Below are positions 1 through 6,615 of a stretch of DNA of 7,438 nt, piece after piece (the first letter of the stretch is position 1; every line of letters starts with the position of its first letter). Made by a program: the position numbers and the translations under genes. Origin of the DNA: Bacillota bacterium (GTDB lineage: Bacteria > Bacillota > Clostridia > Oscillospirales > Ruminococcaceae); contig JAEXNS010000114.1 in the NCBI GenBank assembly GCA_023439605.1, positions 1 through 7,438 of the forward strand, written 5' to 3'. The notes beneath the pieces were generated by a model. The model was not told the DNA's origin. It searched no databases and saw only the letters and a program-made list of their open reading frames with translations.

Positions 1-330
1 GGTAAAGATAAAGGGAAAAGACATCCGACACTTGGCGATAACGTAATGATAGGTGCTGGGGCAAAAGTTTTAGGGCCTTTTCGAGTTGGAAACAATGTAA
101 AAATAGCGGCAAATGCTGTTGTTTTGGAAGAAATTCCAGATAATTCTACTGCGGTAGGTGTTCCTGCTAAAATTATAAAGAGGGACGGCGTTAAGGTTTG
201 CCAAGATTTAGACCAAATACATATGCCAGACCCAATATCACAAGAAATGAGTAATTTAAGAAATAGAATAGAAGAATTGAGTTCCGAACTTCACGAATGT
301 GAAAAAAGAAATAAATTAAAGAAAGATTAG
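1..330 (+). CDS. cysE: Serine O-acetyltransferase, C-terminal part (partial)
   Basis: This is the C-terminal 109 residues of a protein whose start lies before the window; the frame is open from base 1. It reads as the left-handed beta-helix end of CysE, which acetylates L-serine with acetyl-CoA to give O-acetylserine for cysteine synthesis in the cytoplasm. Visible signatures are the GKRHP segment, the hexapeptide repeats around VMIGAGAKVLGPFRVGNN, VKIAANAVVLEEIP, and the family's closing VGVPAKIIKRDG. After the helix comes a tail with QDLDQIHMPDP, typical of Firmicute CysE, then a charged helix (about SNLRNRIEELSSELHECEKR). The catalytic part and trimer domain are outside the window, so activity cannot be judged. 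cysS starts 15 bases downstream, which suggests co-transcription of cysteine synthesis with cysteine charging. Another hexapeptide acetyltransferase is conceivable, but the tail motif makes CysE much the best fit. Confidence 0.95.
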   Translation, partial: GKDKGKRHPTLGDNVMIGAGAKVLGPFRVGNNVKIAANAVVLEEIPDNSTAVGVPAKIIKRDGVKVCQDLDQIHMPDPISQEMSNLRNRIEELSSELHECEKRNKLKKD

Positions 331-345
331 GAGAGTAGCATATTT

Positions 346-1746
346 ATGCAAATATATAATACTATAAATAGAAAAAAAGAAGAACTTATTCCTTTGAAAG
401 AAGGAGTAGTCAATATATATGCATGTGGACCAACAGTTTATAACTATATACATATAGGAAATGCAAGACCTATATGTGCTTTTGACGTTTTGAGAAGATA
501 CTTAACATACAAAGGCTATAAAGTGAAGTATGTGCAGAACTTTACCGATGTGGATGATAAAATAATAAAAAGAGCTAATGAAGAGAATTTGAATTCTGTT
601 GAAATTTCCGAAAAATATATTGAAGAATATAAAAAGGATGCAAAGGGTTTAAATGTTTTAGAGGCGGATATTCATCCAAAAGTTACTGAAAATATGGATA
701 CAATTATAGATATAATAAAAAAGTTAATAGATAAAGGATATGCATATGAGAAAAATGGGGATGTATATTTTAAAACTTTATCATTTGATGAATATGGAAA
801 ATTATCAAAAATGCCAATAGAAGATTTGGTGTCAGGTGCACGAATAGATGTAAATGATCAAAAAGAAAACGCTTTAGATTTTGCGGTATGGAAGTCAGCA
901 AAAGAAGGAGAACCTTTTTGGGAATCACCTTGGGGAAATGGAAGACCAGGATGGCATATAGAATGTTCAGCTATGGCAAGAAAATATATAGGAGATACTG
1001 TAGATATTCATTGTGGTGGGCAGGATCTTATTTTTCCACATCATGAAAACGAAATTGCTCAAAGTGAGTGTGCAACAGGAGAAATCTTCGCTAAATACTG
1101 GATGCATAATGGCTATATAAATGTTGATAACAAAAAAATGTCAAAATCTTTAGGGAATTTTTTTACTGCAAGAGAAGTGGCTGAAAAATATGGATATGAA
1201 GTTATCAGATATATGATGATTCAAGCACATTACAGAAGTCCTATAAATTATTGTGTTGATTTGTTAGAAGCATCAAAGGCGTCTCTAGATAGGTTGTATA
1301 CATGTAGAGATAATTTAACTAGAGCAATTGAAATTGCAAAAAGTGGGAATTTATCTTCTGATGCTGATGAAATTTTTATTGCAAGAAAAGCACAGTTTAT
1401 AAAAGCAATGGATGATGACTTAAATACTGCGGATGCTGTGGCGGCTTTGTTTGAGTTAGTAAGGGATTTAAACACAATGTCTGCAAATTTAGCTACTTCA
1501 AAAGAACAATTATCAAAAGGATTAGAAATTTTTGATGAATTGACAAGTGTGCTGGGGATACTTTACAATAAAAAAAATGAAATTGAAATACCTTCTGAAG
1601 TTTTGGATTTGGTTGAAAAGCGAAAAGAAGCTAGAAAAAACAAGGACTTTAATTTGGCAGATGAATTGAGAAATAAAATCACAGAGTATGGTTTTATTAT
1701 TGAGGAAACTAGACAGGGAACAAAAATTTCAAAAATAGAAAAGTGA
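346..1746 (+). CDS. cysS: Cysteinyl-tRNA synthetase
   Basis: CysRS activates L-cysteine with ATP and charges tRNA-Cys in the cytoplasm. The 466-residue length is normal for the monomeric class I enzyme. The N-terminal catalytic fold carries ACGPTVYNYIHIGNARP, so the HIGH signature is HIGN at residues 36-39, as usual in CysRS. The KMSKS loop is intact at 264-268. The four zinc ligands that select cysteine are all present: Cys27, Cys207 (in GWHIECSAMA), His232 and Glu236 (in FPHHENEIA). The C-terminal helical part ends with the RKNKDFNLADELRNKI region typical of the family. The ATG at 346 is preceded by a GGAGAG ribosome site just after the cysE stop. The spacing to cysE (15 bases) and to the next gene (7 bases) indicates one operon. 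Nothing is missing or unusual. The antisense open frame inside it is a shadow. Confidence 0.98.
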   Translation: MQIYNTINRKKEELIPLKEGVVNIYACGPTVYNYIHIGNARPICAFDVLRRYLTYKGYKVKYVQNFTDVDDKIIKRANEENLNSVEISEKYIEEYKKDAKGLNVLEADIHPKVTENMDTIIDIIKKLIDKGYAYEKNGDVYFKTLSFDEYGKLSKMPIEDLVSGARIDVNDQKENALDFAVWKSAKEGEPFWESPWGNGRPGWHIECSAMARKYIGDTVDIHCGGQDLIFPHHENEIAQSECATGEIFAKYWMHNGYINVDNKKMSKSLGNFFTAREVAEKYGYEVIRYMMIQAHYRSPINYCVDLLEASKASLDRLYTCRDNLTRAIEIAKSGNLSSDADEIFIARKAQFIKAMDDDLNTADAVAALFELVRDLNTMSANLATSKEQLSKGLEIFDELTSVLGILYNKKNEIEIPSEVLDLVEKRKEARKNKDFNLADELRNKITEYGFIIEETRQGTKISKIEK

Positions 1747-1753
1747 GTATATT

Positions 1754-2533
1754 ATGAAAAATATTAAATTAAATACCATAATAAAAGTTATATTTATAAG
1801 TTTTTTGGTTTTTACTGTTTTGTATTTTGTTACGTTTTTTTTAGGAAGTAAAAATAAGGTAAAAGAGATAGATTTGCAAACTGTTAATTTGGTTCAAAAA
1901 GATGCGGTAAATGGTGATATAGAAGATGATACACCTATAGCTGTTATAAAAACTAGTTTGGGAGAAATAAGAGCTGTTTTATACCCACAATATGCTCCAA
2001 ATACAGTAAAACACTTTGTTGATAGAGCAAAAAAAGGGCTATATAATAACACATATATATTCCGTGTTGAACCTAATTTTTGGTTTTATGGTGGAGGATT
2101 AGACAAAAACGGAGCTTTAGAAGATGGATATGATAAAGATGCAGAAATGATTGAAAAGGAAATTCATCAAGATTTATGGCCGTTTAAAGGTGCCTTTTGT
2201 TCATATGGTACAAATAAAAAATCTGCTTTTGGTGGAGATAATATTTTTGGAGGAAGTAGATTTATTGTTTTAAATAGCATCGAATTTACTGAAGAAGTAC
2301 AAAAACAACTTATTGGAAGCAACGAAGAGAACGATATAACAAAGTTTTTCATTGAAAAAGGTGGAGTACCTGGTTTCTCTCAACAGGCAACAATTTTTGC
2401 ACAAACATATCAAGGATTTGATGTTATAGAAAAAATAACAAAGTTAGAGCTTGAAGAGGAAGTTAATGCACCTAAAGGCGATGTTATAATTGAAACTGTT
2501 GAAATTTCAACATATGGTGAATACGATAAATAG
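1754..2533 (+). CDS. Membrane-anchored divergent cyclophilin-type protein
   Basis: A 259-residue protein with an uncleaved-looking N-terminal membrane segment (about residues 9-30, rich in I, F, V and L, no lipobox cysteine), a short linker, and a cyclophilin-like domain from about residue 61 to the end. It is predicted to face outward. Cyclophilins catalyse prolyl cis-trans isomerisation, but this domain is eroded. The core block reads FRVEPNFWFYGGG: the catalytic-type arginine (Arg104) and Phe109 remain, while the positions equivalent to human CypA His54, Met61, Gln63 and Asp66 are Phe103, Trp110, Tyr112 and Gly115. The NGSQF block is GGSRF (Arg169 replaces Gln). Isomerase activity is therefore doubtful; a binding or chaperone role is an inference. 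It shares a C-terminal insertion (KGGVPGF) with the intact cyclophilin at 2888-3661 (LGGAPYL), so the two look like paralogues. It starts 7 bases after cysS with only a weak ribosome site (GTGAG), so coupling to cysS translation is plausible. Confidence 0.85.
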   Translation: MKNIKLNTIIKVIFISFLVFTVLYFVTFFLGSKNKVKEIDLQTVNLVQKDAVNGDIEDDTPIAVIKTSLGEIRAVLYPQYAPNTVKHFVDRAKKGLYNNTYIFRVEPNFWFYGGGLDKNGALEDGYDKDAEMIEKEIHQDLWPFKGAFCSYGTNKKSAFGGDNIFGGSRFIVLNSIEFTEEVQKQLIGSNEENDITKFFIEKGGVPGFSQQATIFAQTYQGFDVIEKITKLELEEEVNAPKGDVIIETVEISTYGEYDK

Positions 2534-2558
2534 CGGTATAATTCATCCTTTACATATG

Positions 2559-2669
2559 TTTTAGCAATTTAGCAGTGATTTCGACTCTGCGGAGTCGACT
2601 GGGCTTTCCGGTCGCCCTAGACCTTCGGGGTATATATCTTTGCATGAGAAATGCGAATGAATAGTAGCA
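2559..2669. repeat. Structured GC-rich intergenic repeat, copy 1 of 3
   Basis: This is the first unit of a head-to-tail pair. The core (2579-2628) is about 60% GC in an AT-rich background. It contains a hairpin TCGACTC-TGCG-GAGTCGA (2581-2598), then a second stem CTGGG...CCTAG around the loop region CTTTCCGGTCGC, then CCTTCGGGG. The unit ends with GAATAGTAGC. Its upstream flank at 2534-2543 (CGGTATAATT) resembles the terminal inverted repeat of copy 3 (CGGTACAGTT), so a decayed element end may lie directly after the cyclophilin stop codon. Strand and function are unknown. It may be a REP/MITE-like repeat or a structured RNA, and it may end the upstream transcript. Confidence 0.8.
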
Positions 2670-2779
2670 TTTTAACGATTTGGCAGGGATTTCGACTCTG
2701 CAGAGTCGACCAGGCTTTCCGGTCGCCCTGGACTTTCGGTAAAATATCTTTGAACTATAAATATGGCTGAATAGCAACT
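2670..2779. repeat. Structured GC-rich intergenic repeat, copy 2 of 3
   Basis: The second unit starts exactly 111 bases after copy 1 and follows it without a gap. Its first hairpin is an 18-base perfect palindrome (TCGACTCTG/CAGAGTCGA, 2692-2709). The second stem is CCAGG...CCTGG (2710-2731), which differs from copy 1 by compensating changes. The right part (AAAATATCTTTG to GGCTGAATAGCAACT) is nearly identical to copy 3, so copies 2 and 3 are closer to each other there than to copy 1. The rest of the gap, 2780-2816, is AT-rich with no recognisable feature. Confidence 0.8.
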
Positions 2780-2816
2780 AAATAGTAATTAATATCTTTT
2801 TGATTAAAATAACAAC

Positions 2817-2845
2817 TTTACAAAAGGCGGAATGTATAGTATAAT
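2817..2845 (+). promoter_or_regulatory. SigmaA-type promoter for the lipoprotein cyclophilin
   Basis: TTTACA at 2817-2822 and a perfect TATAAT at 2840-2845 are separated by 17 bases, the optimal spacing. Transcription would start near 2852, giving a leader of about 36 bases that carries AGGAGA at 2875-2880 before the ATG at 2888. The promoter lies downstream of the repeat pair, so the next gene can be expressed independently of the cysS operon. Confidence 0.7.
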
Positions 2846-2887
2846 AATATAGTTAAAGTTGAATACAACAAAATAGGAGAAGTATAT

Positions 2888-3661
2888 ATGTTTAAAAAAA
2901 GAATAATTGTAGGTTTATTATTGTCATTAGCTGTAATAATGCAATTAGCATCATGTGAAAGAAAACAAGTAGAGCTTACTCAAGATAATAAAACTAATGA
3001 AACAAGTCAGTCTAATTCCTCTGAAGCAGTAAGTACAACAAAAATTGAAGAAAAAAAGGAAACCGTTATTTCTAATTTTACTGAGCCTAAAGAAGGTGAG
3101 GAAATAATTGTTATGACTATAAAAGATCAAGGAGAAATTAAAATAAAGCTTTTCCCTGAACTACTTCCAAAGGCAGTTGAAAATTTTACAGGTTTAGCTA
3201 AAGATAAATATTATGATGGCCTTATATTTCATAGAGTTATAAAAAACTTTATGATACAGGGGGGCGACCCATTGGGCACTGGTTTTGGTGGAGAGTCCAT
3301 ATGGGGTGAAAAGTTTGATGGTGGAGTTTCTGATCAACTATTTCATTTTCCTGGAGCAGTAGCTTATGCAAATAGTGGTTCCACTGCGACAAATGGCAGT
3401 CAGTTCTACATAGTTACAGGTGCACTCTATACTGAAGATGACATGAAAAATAAATGGAACATAACAGATGAAGTTATACTAAAAAAATACTCTGAATTAG
3501 GTGGAGCTCCTTATTTAGATGGAGGATATACTGTATTTGGCCAGGTTTTTGAAGGATTAGAATTAGTAGAAGCTTTAGATGATGTAAAGGTAAATAATGA
3601 AGATAGACCTCTTCAAGATTTGGTTATAGAAAAAGTAGAAGTTGTAAAATACAAAAAATAA
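2888..3661 (+). CDS. Cyclophilin-type peptidyl-prolyl isomerase, lipoprotein
   Basis: A 257-residue secreted cyclophilin predicted to catalyse prolyl cis-trans isomerisation on the outer face of the membrane. The N-terminus is a lipoprotein signal: positive start (MFKKR), hydrophobic core, and lipobox LASC at residues 20-23, with Cys23 as the lipidation site. Residues 24-71 form a hydrophilic S/T/E/K/N-rich tether. The cyclophilin domain runs from about 72 to the end and keeps the active-site blocks: FHRVIKNFMIQGGD (Arg116, Phe121, Met122, Gln124) and TNGSQFYIV (Asn169, Gln172, Phe173). An insertion with LGGAPYLDGGY precedes VFGQVFEGLELVEAL, and a similar insertion occurs in the upstream paralogue. 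The start is supported by AGGAGA seven bases before the ATG. It has its own promoter, and copies of one repeat family lie on both sides. No clear intrinsic terminator follows, unless the element at 3674-3842 acts as one. Confidence 0.93.
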   Translation: MFKKRIIVGLLLSLAVIMQLASCERKQVELTQDNKTNETSQSNSSEAVSTTKIEEKKETVISNFTEPKEGEEIIVMTIKDQGEIKIKLFPELLPKAVENFTGLAKDKYYDGLIFHRVIKNFMIQGGDPLGTGFGGESIWGEKFDGGVSDQLFHFPGAVAYANSGSTATNGSQFYIVTGALYTEDDMKNKWNITDEVILKKYSELGGAPYLDGGYTVFGQVFEGLELVEALDDVKVNNEDRPLQDLVIEKVEVVKYKK

Positions 3662-3673
3662 GATTTAATTATA

Positions 3674-3842
3674 TCGGTACAGTTTTTTACGTTACTAGTC
3701 AGTTTTTAAAGGTAAAGTTTATTGGTTTCGCAAGAGGTTTCGACTCTGCGGAGTCGGCCGGGCTTTTTGGTCGTCCTGGACCTTCGGAAAAATATCTCTG
3801 ACTTATAAATATGGCTGAATAGTAACTTTTTAACTGTACCGA
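3674..3842. mobile_element. MITE-like element with terminal inverted repeats carrying repeat copy 3
   Basis: The ends form an imperfect inverted repeat: 3674-3702 begins TCGGTACAGTT and continues to GTTACTAGTCAG, while 3815-3842 reads CTGAATAGTAAC...AACTGTACCGA. Pairing is 11 bases, then an unpaired 5-6 base stretch, then 7, one mismatch, and 4. Inside lies the third copy of the GC-rich core (from 3738) with hairpin CGACTC-TGCG-GAGTCG and stem CCGGG...CCTGG. There is no room for a transposase, so if mobile it would be non-autonomous. I see no clear target-site duplication. It begins 12 bases after the cyclophilin stop and may double as a transcript end. Outside the element, 3843-3881 is plain AT-rich sequence. 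Confidence 0.6.
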
Positions 3843-3881
3843 AATGATTGTTTTTAACAAGAAATTATTATTGATTTTTTA

Positions 3882-3910
3882 TTAAAAATAACCATGAAAT
3901 ATGATATTAT
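3882..3910 (+). promoter_or_regulatory. Possible promoter for murA-walJ-rlmH
   Basis: TTAAAA at 3882-3887 and TATTAT at 3905-3910 are spaced by 17 bases. The -35 is a modest match. The proposed start point (about 3917) lies 23 bases before the TTG start of murA. This layout also argues against the ATG at 3901 as the murA start, since it would sit in the promoter. Confidence 0.4.
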
Positions 3911-3923
3911 ATTTTATAACGTT

Positions 3924-3929
3924 AAGGAG
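3924..3929 (+). promoter_or_regulatory. Ribosome binding site that sets the murA TTG start
   Basis: AAGGAG lies 10 bases before the TTG at 3940 and downstream of the alternative in-frame ATG at 3901, which has no ribosome site of its own. Confidence 0.75.
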
Positions 3930-3939
3930 AGAATTATTT

Positions 3940-5226
3940 TTGGATAAATTTATAATTAAGGGTGGAAATAAATTGCAAGGAGAGATTGTTGTAAGTGGAG
4001 CAAAAAACGCTGCAGTTGCACTTATTCCTGCGGTTATTTTATCTAATGAACCTTGTATTTTGGAAAATGTCCCTAAAATAAGTGACGTTTCTATAAGTTT
4101 GCGTATTCTTCATGAAATGGGAGCAGAAGTTGAAATGATTGATAAAACAACATTTCGAATAGATGCAAGCAAAATATTAAATTATAACGTTCCATATGAA
4201 ATGGCAAGAAAAATGAGAGCGTCTTATTATTTTATTGGAGCATGTTTAGGAAAGTTTAAAAGAGCAAGTGTTTCTATGCCAGGCGGATGTCCTTTAGGTG
4301 ATAGACCAATAGACCAACATCTAAAAGCATTTTCAGCTTTAGGTGCAACTTGTGAAATAGATCATGGAATGGTTAATGTAAATGCGACCAGTCTTATTGG
4401 TAGTCAGATATACCTTGATGTTGTATCTGTTGGTGCAACTATAAACGCCATGTTAGCGTCTGTAAAAGCGGATGGATTGACTATTATTGAAAATGCTGCA
4501 AAAGAACCACATATAGTTGACTTGGCTAACTTTTTAAATTCTATGGGTGCGGATATAATGGGTGCAGGAACTGATGTAATAAAGGTTAGAGGAGTAAGTT
4601 ATTTAAAAGGTACAACTTATTCAGTAATACCAGATCAAATAGAAGCAGGCACATATATGATTGCAGCGGCTGCAACTGGCGGAGATGTTTTAATTAAAAA
4701 TGTAATTCCTAAGCACTTAGAATCTATTATAAACAAAATGGAAAAAATAGGTGTAAATATTGAGGAGTTTGATGATAGTGTTCGTGTTTGGACGGATGGC
4801 CCTTTAGTAAAAGCAAATGTTAAAACTATGCCTCATCCAGGGTTTCCAACCGATATGCAACCACAGATTGCAACCTTGTTAACTTTAGCCGAGGGAACCA
4901 GTATAGTTACAGAAGGTATTTGGGATAATCGTTTTAGATATGTTGAAGAGTTAAGAAGAATGGGTGCTGACATTTCTGTAGATGGTAAAGTAGCAGTTAT
5001 AGAGGGTACTGGTAAATTGATGGGTGCTCCTGTAAAAGCTTGTGATTTAAGAGCAGGTGCAGCTTTGATGATAGCTGGTCTTGCTGCTAGAGGTACAACA
5101 GAAATAGAAGATATCTATCATATAGAACGTGGTTATGAAGATATGGATAAAAAATTAAATAATATAGGTGCAAATATTATTAAAAAACCATTTCCTGGAG
5201 AAAGTTTTGCCGTAAAAAGCAGTTGA
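3940..5226 (+). CDS. murA: UDP-N-acetylglucosamine 1-carboxyvinyltransferase
   Basis: MurA transfers enolpyruvate from PEP to UDP-GlcNAc, the first committed step of peptidoglycan precursor synthesis in the cytoplasm. With the TTG start at 3940 the protein has 428 residues, normal for the family. The residue numbers then match the known enzymes: Lys22-Asn23 (SGAKNAA), catalytic loop Cys117 in MPGGCPLGDRP (same number as in B. subtilis MurA), Asp305 in GFPTDMQPQ, Arg371 in DLRAG, and Arg397 in HIERGYED. The longer reading from ATG 3901 would add 13 residues (MILYFITLRREL...) unlike the family and overlap the promoter. Cys117 is the fosfomycin target in this family, so the enzyme is predicted to be of the sensitive type. 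The intact glycine-rich two-domain repeat pattern shows no break. walJ follows after 24 bases. Many Firmicutes carry two MurA paralogues, and which one this is cannot be told here. Confidence 0.97.
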   Translation: MDKFIIKGGNKLQGEIVVSGAKNAAVALIPAVILSNEPCILENVPKISDVSISLRILHEMGAEVEMIDKTTFRIDASKILNYNVPYEMARKMRASYYFIGACLGKFKRASVSMPGGCPLGDRPIDQHLKAFSALGATCEIDHGMVNVNATSLIGSQIYLDVVSVGATINAMLASVKADGLTIIENAAKEPHIVDLANFLNSMGADIMGAGTDVIKVRGVSYLKGTTYSVIPDQIEAGTYMIAAAATGGDVLIKNVIPKHLESIINKMEKIGVNIEEFDDSVRVWTDGPLVKANVKTMPHPGFPTDMQPQIATLLTLAEGTSIVTEGIWDNRFRYVEELRRMGADISVDGKVAVIEGTGKLMGAPVKACDLRAGAALMIAGLAARGTTEIEDIYHIERGYEDMDKKLNNIGANIIKKPFPGESFAVKSS

Positions 5227-5250
5227 TATATGAAATGAGGTAGATAATTA

Positions 5251-6033
5251 ATGTCAAAAATTTATCCACTCTTTAGTTCTAGTAAAGGTAATGCTACTTT
5301 TATTGGCTCAAATTCAGGTGGGATTTTAATAGATGCTGGTGTTACATATAAGAGATTACTTCAAGCTATGAAAAAATGTGAACTGAGTATAGAAGCAATA
5401 AAAGCTGTATTTATTACTCATGAACATTCTGATCATATAAAGGGTCTATATATGCTAACTAAAAACTTGCCATTAACTGTTTATGGGAAAGGAAATACTT
5501 TGCGTCAATTGATAGATAATAACTCTATCAATCCAAATTCAAATATATCAGAAATAAACAGTCCAGTAAGTATTTTAGATATGGAATTAACTTCCTTTGA
5601 TACACCACATGATTCAGAGCAAAGTTGTGGTTATAAAATAAAGTTTGACGATCAAAAATCGTGTGCTGTGTGTACTGATTTAGGGTATATTACAAAAAGC
5701 GTAGATGAACACTTACAAGGTTGTGATTTAGTTCTTTTAGAAGCTAATTATGATGAAAAAATGCTTTTCTTAGGGCCATATCCTCCATATGTTAAAAATA
5801 GAATAAAATCCGATAAAGGACATCTTTCGAACAATGATTCTGCAAAGCAAATTAGAAAGTTAGTTGAAAAAGGAACAACAAGAATTATTTTAGGACATTT
5901 GAGTCAGGAAAATAATACTCCTGAAATAGCAGAAGAAACAGTTTTACAGGAGCTAAAAGGATTAATAAGAAACAAGGACTATATGCTGTCAATAGCACCA
6001 GTTGAGACACTTGGAAAAGCGGTGGTTTTCTAA
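5251..6033 (+). CDS. walJ: WalJ/YycJ-type metallo-beta-lactamase-fold hydrolase
   Basis: A 260-residue cytoplasmic MBL-fold protein. The metal-binding motif is intact: His57-Glu-His59-Ser-Asp61-His62 (THEHSDH). Further candidate ligands are His120 (TPHDSEQ), Asp143 (CTDLGYIT), His191 (KGHLSNNDSA) and His216 (ILGHLSQENNTPE). The opening FSSSKGNATFI and the KGHLSN...LGHLSQENN pair are characteristic of the YycJ/WalJ group. Members are named for the walRK operon of Bacillus and have been proposed to be DNA exonucleases linked to mismatch repair; the exact reaction here is inference. TGAGGT at 5236-5241 supports the ATG. No walRK or htrA is present; the gene sits between murA and rlmH, and the walJ-near-rlmH arrangement recalls Bacillus. 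The stop is one base before the rlmH start, so the two are probably translationally coupled. Confidence 0.9.
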   Translation: MSKIYPLFSSSKGNATFIGSNSGGILIDAGVTYKRLLQAMKKCELSIEAIKAVFITHEHSDHIKGLYMLTKNLPLTVYGKGNTLRQLIDNNSINPNSNISEINSPVSILDMELTSFDTPHDSEQSCGYKIKFDDQKSCAVCTDLGYITKSVDEHLQGCDLVLLEANYDEKMLFLGPYPPYVKNRIKSDKGHLSNNDSAKQIRKLVEKGTTRIILGHLSQENNTPEIAEETVLQELKGLIRNKDYMLSIAPVETLGKAVVF

Positions 6034-6034
6034 A

Positions 6035-6511
6035 TTGTTTAATATAAATTTAATTACAATAGGACGTTTAAAAGAAGATTATTGGCGTAAAGCTTCTGCA
6101 GAATATGAAAAAAGATTAGGGGCTTTTTGTAAAATAAAAATCATTGAATTAGAAGAATCGAAGTTACCTGAAAACCCATCTATAAAAGAAATTAATATAG
6201 CTTTGGAAAATGAATCTAAAGCTATATTAAAAAATATTTCAGGATGTATTATTTCACTCTGTATAGAGGGGGAACAGTTTTCAAGCGAAAAATTTGCTGA
6301 AAAAATTGATGCTTTAGGTATAGATGGAAACAGTAATTTGAATTTTATAATAGGAAGTTCTCATGGATTATCAGATAATATAAAAGAAAAATCTAAAATA
6401 AAAATTTCAATGTCAAAAATGACTTTTCCACATCAAATGGCTCGAATTTTATTACTAGAACAAATTTATAGAGCGTTCATGATAATCAATAACAATAAAT
6501 ATCATAAATAG
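6035..6511 (+). CDS. rlmH: 23S rRNA pseudouridine-1915 N3-methyltransferase
   Basis: RlmH is a small SPOUT methyltransferase that uses S-adenosylmethionine to methylate pseudouridine 1915 in helix 69 of 23S rRNA, acting on assembled 70S ribosomes. From the TTG at 6035 it has 158 residues, matching the usual 155-160. The start INLITIGRLKEDYWRKA aligns with the family N-terminus; the longer frame from TTG 6002 would add 11 residues lying inside walJ. Further signatures are EYEKRLG, the SAM-loop GSSHGL at 107-112 (GGSxGL in many relatives, so one Gly is Ser here), MTFPHQMARILLLEQIYRAF, and the terminal YHK that contributes to catalysis. The ribosome site GGTGG (6021-6025) lies within the walJ end. 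The stop codon is inside the stem of the intrinsic terminator, so rlmH is the last gene of this operon. Confidence 0.95.
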   Translation: MFNINLITIGRLKEDYWRKASAEYEKRLGAFCKIKIIELEESKLPENPSIKEINIALENESKAILKNISGCIISLCIEGEQFSSEKFAEKIDALGIDGNSNLNFIIGSSHGLSDNIKEKSKIKISMSKMTFPHQMARILLLEQIYRAFMIINNNKYHK

Positions 6512-6546
6512 AAAGTAGCAAATGTTAATTATGCTACTTTCTATTT
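6506..6546 (+). terminator. Intrinsic terminator of murA-walJ-rlmH
   Basis: A 15-base perfect stem pairs 6506-6520 (AAATAGAAAGTAGCA) with 6532-6546 (TGCTACTTTCTATTT) around an 11-base loop and runs into a T-rich stretch (TTCTTTT). The rlmH stop codon (6509-6511) lies in the left arm. A-tracts upstream and T-tracts downstream mean it could work in both directions. Confidence 0.88.
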
Positions 6547-6586
6547 TTCTTTTAATACTAAATTTTTTTAAACCCAATATTTAATA

Positions 6587-6615
6587 TTGACATAATAATA
6601 AAAATAAACTATAAT
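6587..6615 (+). promoter_or_regulatory. Perfect-consensus sigmaA promoter of the TetR gene
   Basis: TTGACA at 6587-6592 and TATAAT at 6610-6615 are separated by exactly 17 bases, with no mismatch to consensus in either box. Transcription would start near 6622, inside the operator dyads. The promoter should be strong unless repressed. Confidence 0.85.

Noticed and set aside
1248..1475. Minus-strand open frame inside cysS.
   Set aside because: It lies wholly within a well-supported gene and matches no recognisable family.
2167..2352. Minus-strand open frame inside the first cyclophilin gene.
   Set aside because: Shadow of the coding strand, with no family features.
2550..2777. Minus-strand open frame of 75 codons across repeat copies 1 and 2, with an internally repeated SRATGKPxRL-type peptide; the same frame is also open in copy 3.
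   Set aside because: The peptide repeat simply mirrors the DNA repeat, no ribosome site is evident, and the hairpin-preserving changes fit a structural rather than a protein constraint. It is best seen as a by-product.
2559..2779. Repeat pair as a CRISPR array.
   Set aside because: Units are about 111 bp with conserved sequence throughout and no unique spacers; no cas genes are present.
1754..3661. The two cyclophilin reading frames as a single gene broken by insertion of the repeats.
   Set aside because: Each has its own complete N-terminal targeting segment and full cyclophilin domain, so they are two genes.
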